Source: Microtetraspora malaysiensis
GTDB lineage: Bacteria > Actinomycetota > Actinomycetes > Streptosporangiales > Streptosporangiaceae
NCBI RefSeq assembly: GCF_001528665.1
Contig: NZ_BBYJ01000005.1
Span: forward strand, 124,001 to 188,000
Reading direction: 5' to 3'
Length of the DNA stretch: 64,000 bases
A program made the translations under genes and the position numbers. This document shows positions 16,479 to 25,295 of the stretch, piece after piece; positions within the stretch are counted from its first letter, which is position 1; each line of letters starts with the position of its first letter. The notes under the pieces were generated by a model that was not told where the DNA came from, did not search any database, and saw only the letters and a list, made by a program, of their open reading frames with translations.

Positions 16479-17525
16479 CTACCAGCGCCGCTGGACCTCT
16501 TCGGCCCATCCGAACAGATCGCCTACCTCGATCACGGCACCGTCGTCGGCGACGACGGTGCCGCTGTAGTGCCCGAACGCCTGGTCCTCTCGGCTGCGCA
16601 TCAGGTAGAGCCGCCGCACGTCGGCCGAGCGGACGTACTCGGGGGTGAACACCAGGTCCACCCGCTCGCCGGTGATCCGCCAGGGGGCCATCCAGTCCGA
16701 GGTGTCGTAGTGCCAGACCAGCTCCTCGCTGATCTTGTGCAGTCGGCCGTCGATGACCAGGCCGTTCTCGACGCTGCCGGTGCCGTCGGTCCACTTGCCG
16801 CCGATCTGGATCGCGATCTCGCGGTCGCCGGCCCGGCCGTACCCGGCCCCCCAGTTCCACACGATGTCGCCCGGCCAGCGACCCCGGCCGAGGTCCTGCG
16901 TGGCCCGCGCCTCCTCCGGCGAGAACCGGATCCGCCGCCCGTTGACCGTCACGGTGCCCTCGGCGGGCCGGCCCACGTCCTTCACCGTGTACTGGAACCG
17001 GTGCGACGACCACGGGACCACCACGCTCAGGCTCTCGCGGTCCGGGATCCGGTGGACCAGCAGGTCGGCGTCGAACTCAGCCGAACGCACCCGCAGCCGG
17101 GTGCCCTCGGCGGTCTCGTCCACCGCGATCCGCACCGCGCCCCGGCCGATCCGCACGCTGCCCTCGCCGCCGCGCGGCGAGAACGACAGGCCGTGGCCGG
17201 GCACGAGCAGGCTCCGGCTCGCCACGTCCCGCCGGGTCGTCCGGTCCAGGTACCACACGGACTCGCCCGCCAGGTAGTCCAGGCTGGACGCGCTGAAGGC
17301 GAAGATGTGCTCGGGCGTGGCGACGCACCAGTAGTCCCAGCGCATCGTGCGGCCCCAGCCGCGGATGTTGGCCCGGTGCAGCGGGGCGCGGCTCCAGCCC
17401 ACCGCCTCGGGATTGAGCCGCCCGTCGGGACGGCACAGATCCACCCGGCGGGTGATCTCGCGCTCGGCCACCCTGCGCGCGGAGGCGCTCATCGGCACGG
17501 CCGCCGGGGCCGTGGCGCCCGTCAT
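16479..17525 (-). CDS. DUF2804 family protein
   Basis: 348 residues. It fits the DUF2804 pattern from the start: 'EITRRVDLCRPDGRLNPEAVGWSR', then 'GRTMRWDYWCV', and the Trp/Tyr/Asp-rich strands 'DIVWNWGAGYGR' and 'YDTSDWMAPWRITG'. The family is beta-rich (lipocalin-like), has no known activity, and is usually thought to bind or act on lipidic or hydrophobic ligands. ATG 17525 overlaps the aldehyde dehydrogenase stop by 4 nt and GlpD starts 11 bp further on. Its place between an aldehyde dehydrogenase and GlpD suggests a catabolic or ligand-binding job in the same pathway (inference). Confidence 0.75.
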   Translation of the reverse strand: MTGATAPAAVPMSASARRVAEREITRRVDLCRPDGRLNPEAVGWSRAPLHRANIRGWGRTMRWDYWCVATPEHIFAFSASSLDYLAGESVWYLDRTTRRDVASRSLLVPGHGLSFSPRGGEGSVRIGRGAVRIAVDETAEGTRLRVRSAEFDADLLVHRIPDRESLSVVVPWSSHRFQYTVKDVGRPAEGTVTVNGRRIRFSPEEARATQDLGRGRWPGDIVWNWGAGYGRAGDREIAIQIGGKWTDGTGSVENGLVIDGRLHKISEELVWHYDTSDWMAPWRITGERVDLVFTPEYVRSADVRRLYLMRSREDQAFGHYSGTVVADDGAVIEVGDLFGWAEEVQRRW

Positions 17526-18979
17526 CGGCCCAACCCCAGGCTGACGTACTTGCGCTCCACAAAGTCCTCCACTCCGTGATGGCCGCCCTCGCGGCCGTAC
17601 CCGCTGCCCTTGACCCCGCCGAACGGTCCTTGCGGCGGCGCGAGCGGTGCGCCGTTGATCGAGAGGATTCCGAAGCGCAGTGCCTCGCCGACCCGCACCA
17701 CACGGGCCAGGTCTCGCGTCCACACGTACGCAGCCAGCCCGTACGGCGTGGCGTTCGCCCGCGCGACGACGGCGTCCTCGGTGTCCCGCGTGTCCCCGGA
17801 GAAGGTGAGCACCGGCGCGAGCGGGCCGAACGTCTCCTCCCGGCAGACGAGCATGTCGTCGCGGACGTCCGCCAGCACGACGGGCGGGTGGAACTGCCCG
17901 TCCGGCTCGCCCGGCTCCCGTGCCGTCACCCGGCGGGCGCCGCCCGCCAGCGCGTCCTCGACGTGCCGCCGCACCTTGGCGACCGCCCGCTCGTCGATCA
18001 GCGGGCCCATGGTGACCCCGTCCGCGGCGCCGTCGCCGACGACGATCGCGTCCGCCAGGCGGGCCAGTTCCGTGGTGAACTCCTCGGCGACGCTCTCGTG
18101 GACGTAGATCCGGTTGGGCGAGGTGCAGGCCTGGCCCGCGTTCATGAACTTGGCCCGGGCGACGCCCGCGGCGGCCGCCGCCACGTCCGCGTCGGGGAAG
18201 ATCAGCACGGGGGCGTGGCCGCCCAGCTCGACGCTGAGTCGCTTCACGTCGTCGGCACTCTGCCGGATGAGCCGCCGGCCGACCGCCGTCGATCCGGTGA
18301 ACGAGATCTTCCGCACCCGCGGGTCGGCCATGACGACGTCGGCGAACGCCTGCGGGCGGGTCGTGGTGACCAGGTTGAACACGCCCGCGGGGAAGCCCGC
18401 GTCGGCCAGACACTCGGCCACCGCGACCGCCGACATCGGGGTCAGCTCGGACGGCTTGAGCACGACCGTGCACCCCGCGGCCAGCGCCGGGCCGAGCTTG
18501 CGGGTGACCATCGACACGGGGAAGTTCCACGGGGTGATGCCCGCGACGACACCCACCGGCTCGGGCAGCACCATGATCCTGGTGTCCGCGCTGGTGGAGG
18601 GGATCGTCTCGCCGTACACGCGGCGGGTCTCCTCGGCGGACCACAGGAGGTGGTCGGCTCCCGCGACCACCTCGCCGACGGCCTCGCCCAGCGGCTTGCC
18701 CTGCTCCGCCGTCAGCGTCGCCCCGATCTCGGGCGCCCGCTCGGCCAGCAGGGCGGCGGCCCGCCGCATGATCGCGGCGCGCTCGTGGGCCGGCATCGCC
18801 CGCCAGCCCGGCAGCGCGGCCGCCGCCGCGTCCACCGCCTCGGCGACGACCTCGGGGCCGCACTCGGCCGCCTGCGCCACCGTCTCACCGGTGGCCGGGT
18901 TCACCACTGGGAACGTCTCCGTCGTCGTGTGCCAGCGCCCTGCGACGAGGGCCTTTCCTGTCTTCATTCCTGCCTTCAT
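17522..18979 (-). CDS. NAD(P)-dependent aldehyde dehydrogenase (SSADH/KGSADH type)
   Basis: 485 residues. Aldehyde dehydrogenase landmarks: 'GITPWNFPVSMVTRKLGPALAAG', 'SFTGSTAVGR', catalytic Glu in 'VELGGHAPV', catalytic Cys in 'NAGQACTSPNR', and 'EETFGP'. The 'GQACTSPNRIYV' context resembles succinate-semialdehyde and alpha-ketoglutarate-semialdehyde dehydrogenases, which end oxidative sugar-acid pathways. With the enolase-superfamily dehydratase in the same operon, a semialdehyde from a sugar acid is a reasonable substrate (inference). ATG 18979 overlaps the GntR stop by 4 nt. Confidence 0.88.
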   Translation of the reverse strand: MKAGMKTGKALVAGRWHTTTETFPVVNPATGETVAQAAECGPEVVAEAVDAAAAALPGWRAMPAHERAAIMRRAAALLAERAPEIGATLTAEQGKPLGEAVGEVVAGADHLLWSAEETRRVYGETIPSTSADTRIMVLPEPVGVVAGITPWNFPVSMVTRKLGPALAAGCTVVLKPSELTPMSAVAVAECLADAGFPAGVFNLVTTTRPQAFADVVMADPRVRKISFTGSTAVGRRLIRQSADDVKRLSVELGGHAPVLIFPDADVAAAAAGVARAKFMNAGQACTSPNRIYVHESVAEEFTTELARLADAIVVGDGAADGVTMGPLIDERAVAKVRRHVEDALAGGARRVTAREPGEPDGQFHPPVVLADVRDDMLVCREETFGPLAPVLTFSGDTRDTEDAVVARANATPYGLAAYVWTRDLARVVRVGEALRFGILSINGAPLAPPQGPFGGVKGSGYGREGGHHGVEDFVERKYVSLGLGR

Positions 18980-19650
18980 CGGTTTCCGCCTATGACGTGG
19001 ATCAGCGCGTCCATTGCGGCCATCTCGTGGGCGTGCTGCAGCTCGCTCGCGCGGGCGATGTCCCCGGCGACGAGCGCGTCCCTTATGGCCATGTGCTCGG
19101 CGTGCGAGTGCGGCAGCCGCCAGGGCACCAGCCGGAAGCCGCGCTGCGCGGTCTCGGTCTTGGCCCACAGCCCCTGGAGCATCCGGTGCACGATCCGGGA
19201 CTCCTCCGTGTCGCACAACAGCGAGTGGTAGCGCCGGTTGAGCCGGGCGAATGCGGCGACGTCGCCGTCCGCGATCGCCCGCTCGGAGGCGGCGAGCACC
19301 TCGTCCACGGCGGCCAGCCGCGCGCCGGACAGCGGCGCCGCGTGCAGCTCGAGCGCGAGCGCGGTCAGCGCCGCCCGGATGCTGTACAGCTCCCGCACGT
19401 TGGCTACGGTGAACTCGGCGACCACCGCGCCGATGTGCGGCCGCTCGACCAGCCATTCCTCCGACACGAGCTGCTTGATGGCCTCCCGCACGGGGGTGTC
19501 GCTGACGCCCACGGCCTCCGCCACCACCCTTGTGATGATCTTGGTCCCCGGGGGGGTCTGGCCGGACATGATCATCTGCTTGATGTGCTCTGCGGCGAGC
19601 TCGGCCTTGGTCCGGAACGGCCGTTCCGGCGTGAGGAACGTTTCTGTCAT
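18976..19650 (-). CDS. GntR-family regulator, FCD (FadR) subfamily
   Basis: N-terminal winged helix ('GTKIITRVVAEAVGVSDTPVREAIKQLVSEEWLV') and C-terminal all-helical FCD domain with the metal/ligand residues of the type D..N/R...H...H ('ARLNRRYHSLL', 'SHAEHMAIRDAL'). 224 residues from ATG 19650; an in-frame GTG at 19662 overlaps the GAGGAG ribosome site and is less likely. It lies in the middle of the operon it probably controls. FCD regulators are relieved by a pathway intermediate, often a sugar acid. Its best operator candidate is the palindrome at 25152-25178. Confidence 0.88.
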   Translation of the reverse strand: MTETFLTPERPFRTKAELAAEHIKQMIMSGQTPPGTKIITRVVAEAVGVSDTPVREAIKQLVSEEWLVERPHIGAVVAEFTVANVRELYSIRAALTALALELHAAPLSGARLAAVDEVLAASERAIADGDVAAFARLNRRYHSLLCDTEESRIVHRMLQGLWAKTETAQRGFRLVPWRLPHSHAEHMAIRDALVAGDIARASELQHAHEMAAMDALIHVIGGNR

Positions 19651-19665
19651 CGTTTGCGACACTCC

Positions 19666-20826
19666 TCAGACCCGTTGGACAGTCAGCGGTTCGATCACCG
19701 CGTGGTCCAGCTCTACACCCAGACCCGGGCCCTCAGGAACGGCTACGAAGCCCGTGGAATCCGGCAGAAGCGGCTCGGTGAGCATCACGTGGAAGACCTC
19801 GGGGACGATCACCGGAGGGTCGTACGGGTACTCCAGCCAGTCGCAGGTCGGCAGCGAGGCGGAAAGGTGCAGGTTGCCCGCCACGCCGAGCCCGGTCGCC
19901 CACGCGTGCGGAACGACCCGGCGCTGCCGCGCCGCCGCCATGGCGCCGAAGTCGCGCAGGGCGGCGATGTCCTCGCTCTCGTTGGCGTCCGGCTGGTAGA
20001 TGGTGAAGCAGTCGTCCTCCAGGAGGCGGACGAGCTGGCCGATGCCCCTGTTGTGCTCGCCTCCCGCGATCGGGACCGGGGAGATCGCGGTCAGCTCGCG
20101 CAACGCCCGGTAATCGTGCCGGGGCAGCGGCTCCTCCAGCCAGGTCACGCCGAGCGCGGCCAGCTCCCGCGCGGTGGTGAGCGCCCGGTCGAAGTCCCAC
20201 ATCATCCGGCTGCCGTCCGGCCGGTAGCGCCAGCGGGCCGCGGCCTGGTTGGCGTCCACCATGATGGCGACGCCGGAGCCGACCGCCTCGCGCACCGCCG
20301 CCACCTGGGCGACGTCCTCGGCCACCGTGTCGGCGTGGATCCGCAGCTTGAGCCCGGTAAAGCCCTCGGACACCACGCGCAGCGCGTCCGCGACCCGCTG
20401 CGCCGGGTCGCGGACCTCGCCGAAGCTCGCGTACGCGCGCACCCGGTCGGCGTGCCCGCCCCACAGCTTGTGCAGCGGCCGTCCGCACGCCTTGCCGACG
20501 GCGTCCCAGACCGCCACGCCCACCACCCATGGGCGTGGGAAGACGTACTCGGCGACGTAGCGGAGGTGGTTGGCGATGTGCTGGGTGGCGAACAGGTCCA
20601 TCCCGACCAGCCGCGGCCGGATCCAGCCCCTGATCGTCTCCAGGAGCAGCGGCCCGGTCGAGTGGCCCATGTCGCCGCCGGACACGCCGACGACCCCCTC
20701 GTCCGTCTCGACCTCGACGATCACAGCGGACATGCTGCGGTGCGCGCCCTCCGGAGCCCAGGAGGGGACGAAGGGGCGCGGATAGGGCAGCTCGATGAGC
20801 CGAGCCCGGACATCGCGGATCCTCAT
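19666..20826 (-). CDS. Enolase-superfamily (mandelate racemase group) acid-sugar dehydratase
   Basis: 386 residues, normal for the MR/MLE barrel enzymes. Magnesium ligands: Asp in 'MVDANQA', Glu in 'WLEEPLP', Glu in 'IAGGEHN'. The MR-type catalytic pair is present: Asp in 'QPDANE' and His in 'VVPHAW'; a K-x-R motif ('LKLRIH') supplies the opposite base. Members abstract the proton next to a carboxylate; most in catabolic operons dehydrate sugar acids to 2-keto-3-deoxy acids. The exact substrate cannot be read from sequence. ATG 20826 overlaps the upstream permease stop by 4 nt. Confidence 0.85.
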   Translation of the reverse strand: MRIRDVRARLIELPYPRPFVPSWAPEGAHRSMSAVIVEVETDEGVVGVSGGDMGHSTGPLLLETIRGWIRPRLVGMDLFATQHIANHLRYVAEYVFPRPWVVGVAVWDAVGKACGRPLHKLWGGHADRVRAYASFGEVRDPAQRVADALRVVSEGFTGLKLRIHADTVAEDVAQVAAVREAVGSGVAIMVDANQAAARWRYRPDGSRMMWDFDRALTTARELAALGVTWLEEPLPRHDYRALRELTAISPVPIAGGEHNRGIGQLVRLLEDDCFTIYQPDANESEDIAALRDFGAMAAARQRRVVPHAWATGLGVAGNLHLSASLPTCDWLEYPYDPPVIVPEVFHVMLTEPLLPDSTGFVAVPEGPGLGVELDHAVIEPLTVQRV

Positions 20827-21656
20827 CCCTTCGTGGCTCCGTCCGCGAGCCCCTTGACGAGGTACTTCTGCACCACCAGCGCGAAGATCACCACGGGGAG
20901 GACGGTGAGCACGCCCACGGCCGCGAGCGGGCCCCACAGGCCGCCGTTCTCGGTGTCGGCCGCGATGCCGGCGATGGCCACCGGGATGGTGACCGCCTTG
21001 TCGTTGGTGAGGATCAGCGCGAAGAGCAGCTCCTCCCAGGCGAGGATGATGCAGTAGATCATCGTGGAGATGAGCCCGGGCAGGCTGCACGGCACGATGA
21101 TCCGGAAGAAGGCGCCGAACCGGCCGCAGCCGTCCAGCATCGCCGCCTCCTCCAGCTCCTTGGGCAGGCTCCGGAAGAACGCCCGCATCAGCCAGACCAC
21201 GTACGGCACCAGGAACGTCACGTAGGCGAGGATCACGGTGATGTACTGGTCGGTCAGGCCGAGCCGCCGCGCCACCAGGAACATCGGCACGACCAACGCG
21301 ATCGGCGGCACCGCGCGCGAGGCGAGGATGACGCCCGCCATGACGCCCGCGCCGCGCATCCGCATGCGGGTCAGCGCGTACCCGGCCATCGCCCCGGCGA
21401 CCATGGAGACGATCGCCGACCCGGCCGCCACGATGACGGTGTTCACCATGCGCGGCAGGATCCGGGCCTGGTGGAAGTAGCTCGTGTAGTTGTCGAAGGT
21501 CAGCTCGCTGAACCAGCGCGGCGGCACCGTGAAGATGTCGCGCGGCAGCTTGAACGAGATGCCGACCATGTAGATCACGGGGAAGAGGAAGACGAGCGTG
21601 GCCAGGATCGCCCCGCCGATCGCCGCCGCCCGTCCCAGGCGGCCGCTGCTCACCAT
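20823..21656 (-). CDS. ABC sugar transporter permease (MalG type)
   Basis: 277 residues, six hydrophobic segments (first about 12-32), with the inner-membrane EAA loop 'ELEEAAMLDGCGRFGAFFRIIVP' that contacts the ATPase. It pairs with the permease at 21650-22609, overlapping it by 7 nt. This is the carbohydrate uptake CUT1 family, whose ATPase (MsiK-like) is often encoded elsewhere in actinomycetes; no ATPase is present in this operon. Confidence 0.9.
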   Translation of the reverse strand: MVSSGRLGRAAAIGGAILATLVFLFPVIYMVGISFKLPRDIFTVPPRWFSELTFDNYTSYFHQARILPRMVNTVIVAAGSAIVSMVAGAMAGYALTRMRMRGAGVMAGVILASRAVPPIALVVPMFLVARRLGLTDQYITVILAYVTFLVPYVVWLMRAFFRSLPKELEEAAMLDGCGRFGAFFRIIVPCSLPGLISTMIYCIILAWEELLFALILTNDKAVTIPVAIAGIAADTENGGLWGPLAAVGVLTVLPVVIFALVVQKYLVKGLADGATKG

Positions 21657-22609
21657 CGGTTCTCCAGATAACGGCTCAGGCGGAACAGGAAGTAGGTGAT
21701 GATCATGGTGATGACCAGGACGATCGTGGCCATGGACGACGCCGACCCGAACTCCAGCCCGCGGAACCCCTTCTCGTAGATGTAGAGGTTCACCACGTCG
21801 GTGGCCTGGCCGGGACCGCCCTTGGTCGCGGCGAGCGCGATGTCGAACATCTTGACCGCGCCCAACCACCGGACGATGAAGGCCGCCGCGATCACCGGGA
21901 CCAGCAGCGGCACCGTGACATGCCGCAGCGTCTGCCAGCGTGACGCGCCGTCCGATTTCGCCGCCTCGTACACGTCGGACGGCAGGGCCATGATGCCCGC
22001 CGACGCGACCAGGACGACGAACGGCGTCCACCGCCAGCTGTCGATCACGATGAGGCTGACCATGGCGAGGGTGGGGTCGCCGATCCACTCGACCGGCCCG
22101 ACGCCCACCAGGCCGAGGGCGTAGTTGACCACGCCCCACAGCGGGTCGAGCAGCATCCGCCAGACACCGCCCGCGACCACCGGGGCGACCACCATCGGGA
22201 TGAGGAACAGCGCGCGCAGCACGCCCCGGCCGCGCCACTCCACGTTCAGCAGGAACGCGATGGCGAAGCCGAGCACGAGCTGCACCGGCAGGGCGATCAC
22301 CAGGTAGATCCCGGTGACCTTGAGCGACTCCAGGAACCCGGGGTCGTTGATCACCGTCTCGTAGTTCTTCAGCCCGACCCAGTCGCCCGGCTGGAACGTG
22401 GACAGGTCGAAGTCGGACAGGCTCACCCAGACCGTGTAGATGATCGGGTACAGCAGCATGCCGGCCAGTAGGACGATCGCCGGGGTGAGGAACACCCACG
22501 CCGTCCCCGGCTCGCCGAGGCGGAGCCCGCGCCGCCGGAGCGGACCCCCGGAACCCCGGGCGGGGCCGGCGGCCCTCGCCCGGGACGACGGGGTTCGCAC
22601 CGCACTCAC
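21650..22609 (-). CDS. ABC sugar transporter permease (MalF type)
   Basis: 319 residues. An arginine-rich N-terminus (about 30 residues) precedes six membrane helices; the EAA loop reads 'DVYEAAKSDGASRWQTLRHVTVP'. Start GTG 22609 overlaps the stop of the binding-protein gene (GTGA). It forms the channel with the MalG-type partner. CUT1 family importers take mono- to oligosaccharides, polyols or glycerol-phosphate compounds (UgpA is in this family), in keeping with the glpD-glpK genes downstream. Confidence 0.9.
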   Translation of the reverse strand: MSAVRTPSSRARAAGPARGSGGPLRRRGLRLGEPGTAWVFLTPAIVLLAGMLLYPIIYTVWVSLSDFDLSTFQPGDWVGLKNYETVINDPGFLESLKVTGIYLVIALPVQLVLGFAIAFLLNVEWRGRGVLRALFLIPMVVAPVVAGGVWRMLLDPLWGVVNYALGLVGVGPVEWIGDPTLAMVSLIVIDSWRWTPFVVLVASAGIMALPSDVYEAAKSDGASRWQTLRHVTVPLLVPVIAAAFIVRWLGAVKMFDIALAATKGGPGQATDVVNLYIYEKGFRGLEFGSASSMATIVLVITMIITYFLFRLSRYLENRW

Positions 22610-23970
22610 TGCGGGTAGCCCTTGGACTTCAGCAGTGCGGAGATGTCGGTGGCCGCCTGGTGGATCGCCTCCTGGGCCGTGGCCTGGCCGGAGACGGCCC
22701 GACTGGTCTGCAGCGCGAGGATCTGCTGCACGGCGTCGGACTCGGGCAGGCGCGGGCGCCACATCTGGCCCTTGGCGATGGCGTCGTAGCCGGCCGAGAT
22801 GGCGTCGTAGACGGGCTTCAGCCACGGCGTGGGCGGCGTGCCGTTCAGCGTGGAGTCACGTGCCGGGAACGTTCCCAGATTCGCGCCGACCCACTGCTCG
22901 CCCTCCTTGGAGGTCATCCATTGGAGGAAGGTCCACGCGGCGGCCTGGTGCGTCGACTTCTTGGCCACGCCCGCCGTCCAGATGCCGCGGTGCGCGCCCG
23001 GCCCCGCGCTGCCGGCCGGCAGGGTGGTGACCCCGACCTCGTCCTCCTTGAGAGTGGTCGTCGCCGTGTCGATGGCCGTGCCCTTGTAGACGCTGCCCCA
23101 CATGAACATCGTCGCGACCTTGCCCTGGCGGAACGCCTCGAGGGGCTCGTTGAACTGGTACGTGGCCGCGCCGGGAGGGGCGTACTTCAGCATGTCGACC
23201 TGCGTCTGCAGCGCCTTGACGCCGGTCTCGTTGTCGAACTGGACTTTCAGGTTCTCGTCGAGCAGCTTCCCGCCGTCGGAGTTCAGCACGGTCTGCCAGA
23301 TCGTGGGCGTCAGCGGGTCCTTGGTGAAGTAGGTGCCGACCGCCCAGGAGTCGGTCTTGCCGTCGCCGGTGGTGTCCTGGACGAGTTTGGCCGCGTCCGT
23401 GAAGTACTGCTCCCAGGTCGTCTCCGCCGTCGGCTCGTCGACCTTGGCCTTCTTGTACAGCGACCGGTTGTAGAACATCAGCAGCAGGTTCGACCGGACC
23501 GGCACGCCGTACTGGTGGCCGTCCCACTCGCCCGCGGCCAGGGCGGCGGAGTTGATGTCGTCCCACTCGTAGCTCGCGTCGGTGAACTTCGCGAGGTCGG
23601 TCTTCAGGTCGACCAGGCCGCCGGTCTTGGCGAGCTGCGGCATCCACGGGTCGTCGCCCAGCACGACGTCGTACGTCGCGGTCGGGCCGGTCAGCTCCAG
23701 CATCGACTTGGCGAGCTGGTCGTTGTACGGCACGCCGTCCACGGTGACCTTGATGTTCGGGTACTTCTTGGTGAACTCGGGGACGAGCTGGTCCTGCCAC
23801 TGCTTGGCGAAGGCGTCGTTGGCGAGGACCCGGATCGCGACGGGGTTCTGCGCGGTGCCCAGGCCGCCGCCGTCCGCCGCGGGGGCGTCATCGCCTCCGG
23901 ACGAGCCACAGGCGGTGACGGTGAGGCTGAAGACGGCGGCGGTCGCCGCCAGCCGGAGATATCGGCGCAT
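22606..23970 (-). CDS. ABC transporter sugar-binding lipoprotein
   Basis: 454 residues, family 1 extracellular solute-binding protein. Signal peptide with lipobox V-T-A-Cys21, then a Gly/Asp-rich linker. Typical features follow: 'PNIKVTVDGVPYNDQLAKSM', 'YNRSLYKKAKVDEP', 'EAFRQGKVATMFMW'. It would be tethered outside the membrane and give the importer its specificity. ATG 23970 with GAGGAG 9 nt upstream. Ligand unknown; a sugar acid, polyol or glycoside is suggested by the downstream enzymes. Confidence 0.9.
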   Translation of the reverse strand: MRRYLRLAATAAVFSLTVTACGSSGGDDAPAADGGGLGTAQNPVAIRVLANDAFAKQWQDQLVPEFTKKYPNIKVTVDGVPYNDQLAKSMLELTGPTATYDVVLGDDPWMPQLAKTGGLVDLKTDLAKFTDASYEWDDINSAALAAGEWDGHQYGVPVRSNLLLMFYNRSLYKKAKVDEPTAETTWEQYFTDAAKLVQDTTGDGKTDSWAVGTYFTKDPLTPTIWQTVLNSDGGKLLDENLKVQFDNETGVKALQTQVDMLKYAPPGAATYQFNEPLEAFRQGKVATMFMWGSVYKGTAIDTATTTLKEDEVGVTTLPAGSAGPGAHRGIWTAGVAKKSTHQAAAWTFLQWMTSKEGEQWVGANLGTFPARDSTLNGTPPTPWLKPVYDAISAGYDAIAKGQMWRPRLPESDAVQQILALQTSRAVSGQATAQEAIHQAATDISALLKSKGYPQ

Positions 23971-24011
23971 GGCCGGTTCTCCTCTCAAGGGTTTTACGGG
24001 GGATAGGGGGA

Positions 24012-25142
24012 TCAGGCCCAGGGATCGATCGCGAGTTTGACGATGTCCCGGCCATCGAGGGAGAAGCCGCCGCCGAGCGCGGTGAGCGCCTCGCCCACCC
24101 GCTCCAGGGGCACGCGGTGACTGACCACACGGTCGTACGGTCGGCCGCCGCGCTCCAGGATGAGCAGCGCTTCGTGGTACCTGCGCTGCATGTCGGGGCC
24201 GGCGCCGTAGACGCCGGCGATGGTGATGTCCCGCTTCAGCAGGTCGCCGAAGGGGTTGAAGGGGACGGTGCCCCGGTCGGTGAAGTTGCCCAGCTCGGCC
24301 AGGACGCCTCCGTCGGCCACCAGCCCGATGGCCTCCATGAAGGCGTGCGGGGAGCCGCTCGCGCCGATCACACAGTCGGCGCCGGGTGCGTCCAGCGCGT
24401 CGAAGACCGCCCGCCGCCGCCCGGGGACGTCGGCCACCTGGGCGATGTCCACGACGACGTCGGCGCCGAGCGCCTCGGCCAGCTCCAGCCGAGCCGTGGG
24501 GGCGCCGACGGCGACGACCCGGGATGCCCCGGCGGCGCGCGCGGCGACCACGGCCATCAGGCCGATCGCGCCGACGCCCTGCACGACGACCGTCGAGCCG
24601 AGGCGGACCCCGCCGCGCTCGACGCCGTGCAGCGCGACTGACAACGGCTCCTGGAGCACCGCGACCTCGGGCGGCAGGTCCGTACGGTGGAACACCGTGC
24701 CCGCGTTGGCCGCGTGCAGGTACTCGGCGAACCCGCCGGTCAGATGGGGCGGGGTCGTCACCGGGGACTTGAAGCCGTAGGAGGGGCGGCGGCCGGGGCA
24801 GTTCGCCGGGCGGCGCCGCACCTGGCACTGGTGGCAGTGGCCGCAGCTCACGGCGGGGAAAACGCCGACGCGGTCGCCGACGGCGACGGGACGGCCGCGG
24901 TGGTCGGCGGTCACCCCCTCGCCGAGCGCGGCGACGGTGCCGACGATCTCGTGCCCGAGCAGTGCGGGGAAGGCGATGCTCGGCAGCCGCCCTTGGTAGA
25001 CGTGCGCGTCGGTGCCGCAGACGCCGCACAGCTCGACCTTGAGCGTGAACTCGCCCGGCCCGGGGGCCGGCACCTCATAGGACCTGATCCGCACCTCGCC
25101 GGCGGCGTCGACGACGATCGCTGCTCGCGACGTGGCACTCAT
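24012..25142 (-). CDS. Zinc-dependent alcohol/polyol dehydrogenase (MDR family)
   Basis: 376 residues. Catalytic zinc site Cys in 'CGVCGTDAHVY' and His-Glu in 'LLGHEIVG'. The structural zinc lobe keeps a 'CGHCHQCQ' stretch and a final Cys ('ANCPG'). The Rossmann motif is GVGAIG. Likely oxidises a sugar or polyol with NAD(P). It is the first gene of the operon; GGAGGG lies 6 nt before ATG 25142, and the perfect palindrome of 25152-25178 covers its promoter. 41 bp separate it from the binding-protein gene. Confidence 0.85.
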   Translation of the reverse strand: MSATSRAAIVVDAAGEVRIRSYEVPAPGPGEFTLKVELCGVCGTDAHVYQGRLPSIAFPALLGHEIVGTVAALGEGVTADHRGRPVAVGDRVGVFPAVSCGHCHQCQVRRRPANCPGRRPSYGFKSPVTTPPHLTGGFAEYLHAANAGTVFHRTDLPPEVAVLQEPLSVALHGVERGGVRLGSTVVVQGVGAIGLMAVVAARAAGASRVVAVGAPTARLELAEALGADVVVDIAQVADVPGRRRAVFDALDAPGADCVIGASGSPHAFMEAIGLVADGGVLAELGNFTDRGTVPFNPFGDLLKRDITIAGVYGAGPDMQRRYHEALLILERGGRPYDRVVSHRVPLERVGEALTALGGGFSLDGRDIVKLAIDPWA

Positions 25143-25151
25143 CCAGGCCCT

Positions 25152-25178
25152 CCATATTCTGGATTCTATAGAATATGG
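25152..25178. promoter_or_regulatory. Perfect palindromes at the operon promoter, candidate GntR operator
   Basis: CCATATTC (25152-25159) and GAATATGG (25171-25178) form 8-bp arms around 11 nt. Overlapping the right half is a perfect 12-bp palindrome ATTCTATAGAAT (25163-25174). On the minus strand TAGAAT would serve as a -10 box, giving a leader of about 14 nt. Binding there would block transcription of all ten genes. FCD-type GntR proteins bind short AT-centred palindromes, and one is encoded in the operon. Confidence 0.6.
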
Positions 25179-25295
25179 CCGTGACGATACGGACCTGTTG
25201 TGATTCGTGGCAACATGTGCGTTACGTCCGTTATCGAGATGTTTCCTGCGCCGCAACGGCCCCATAGGCGCCAGAGAGCTGCGGAGCGGGCGGGG

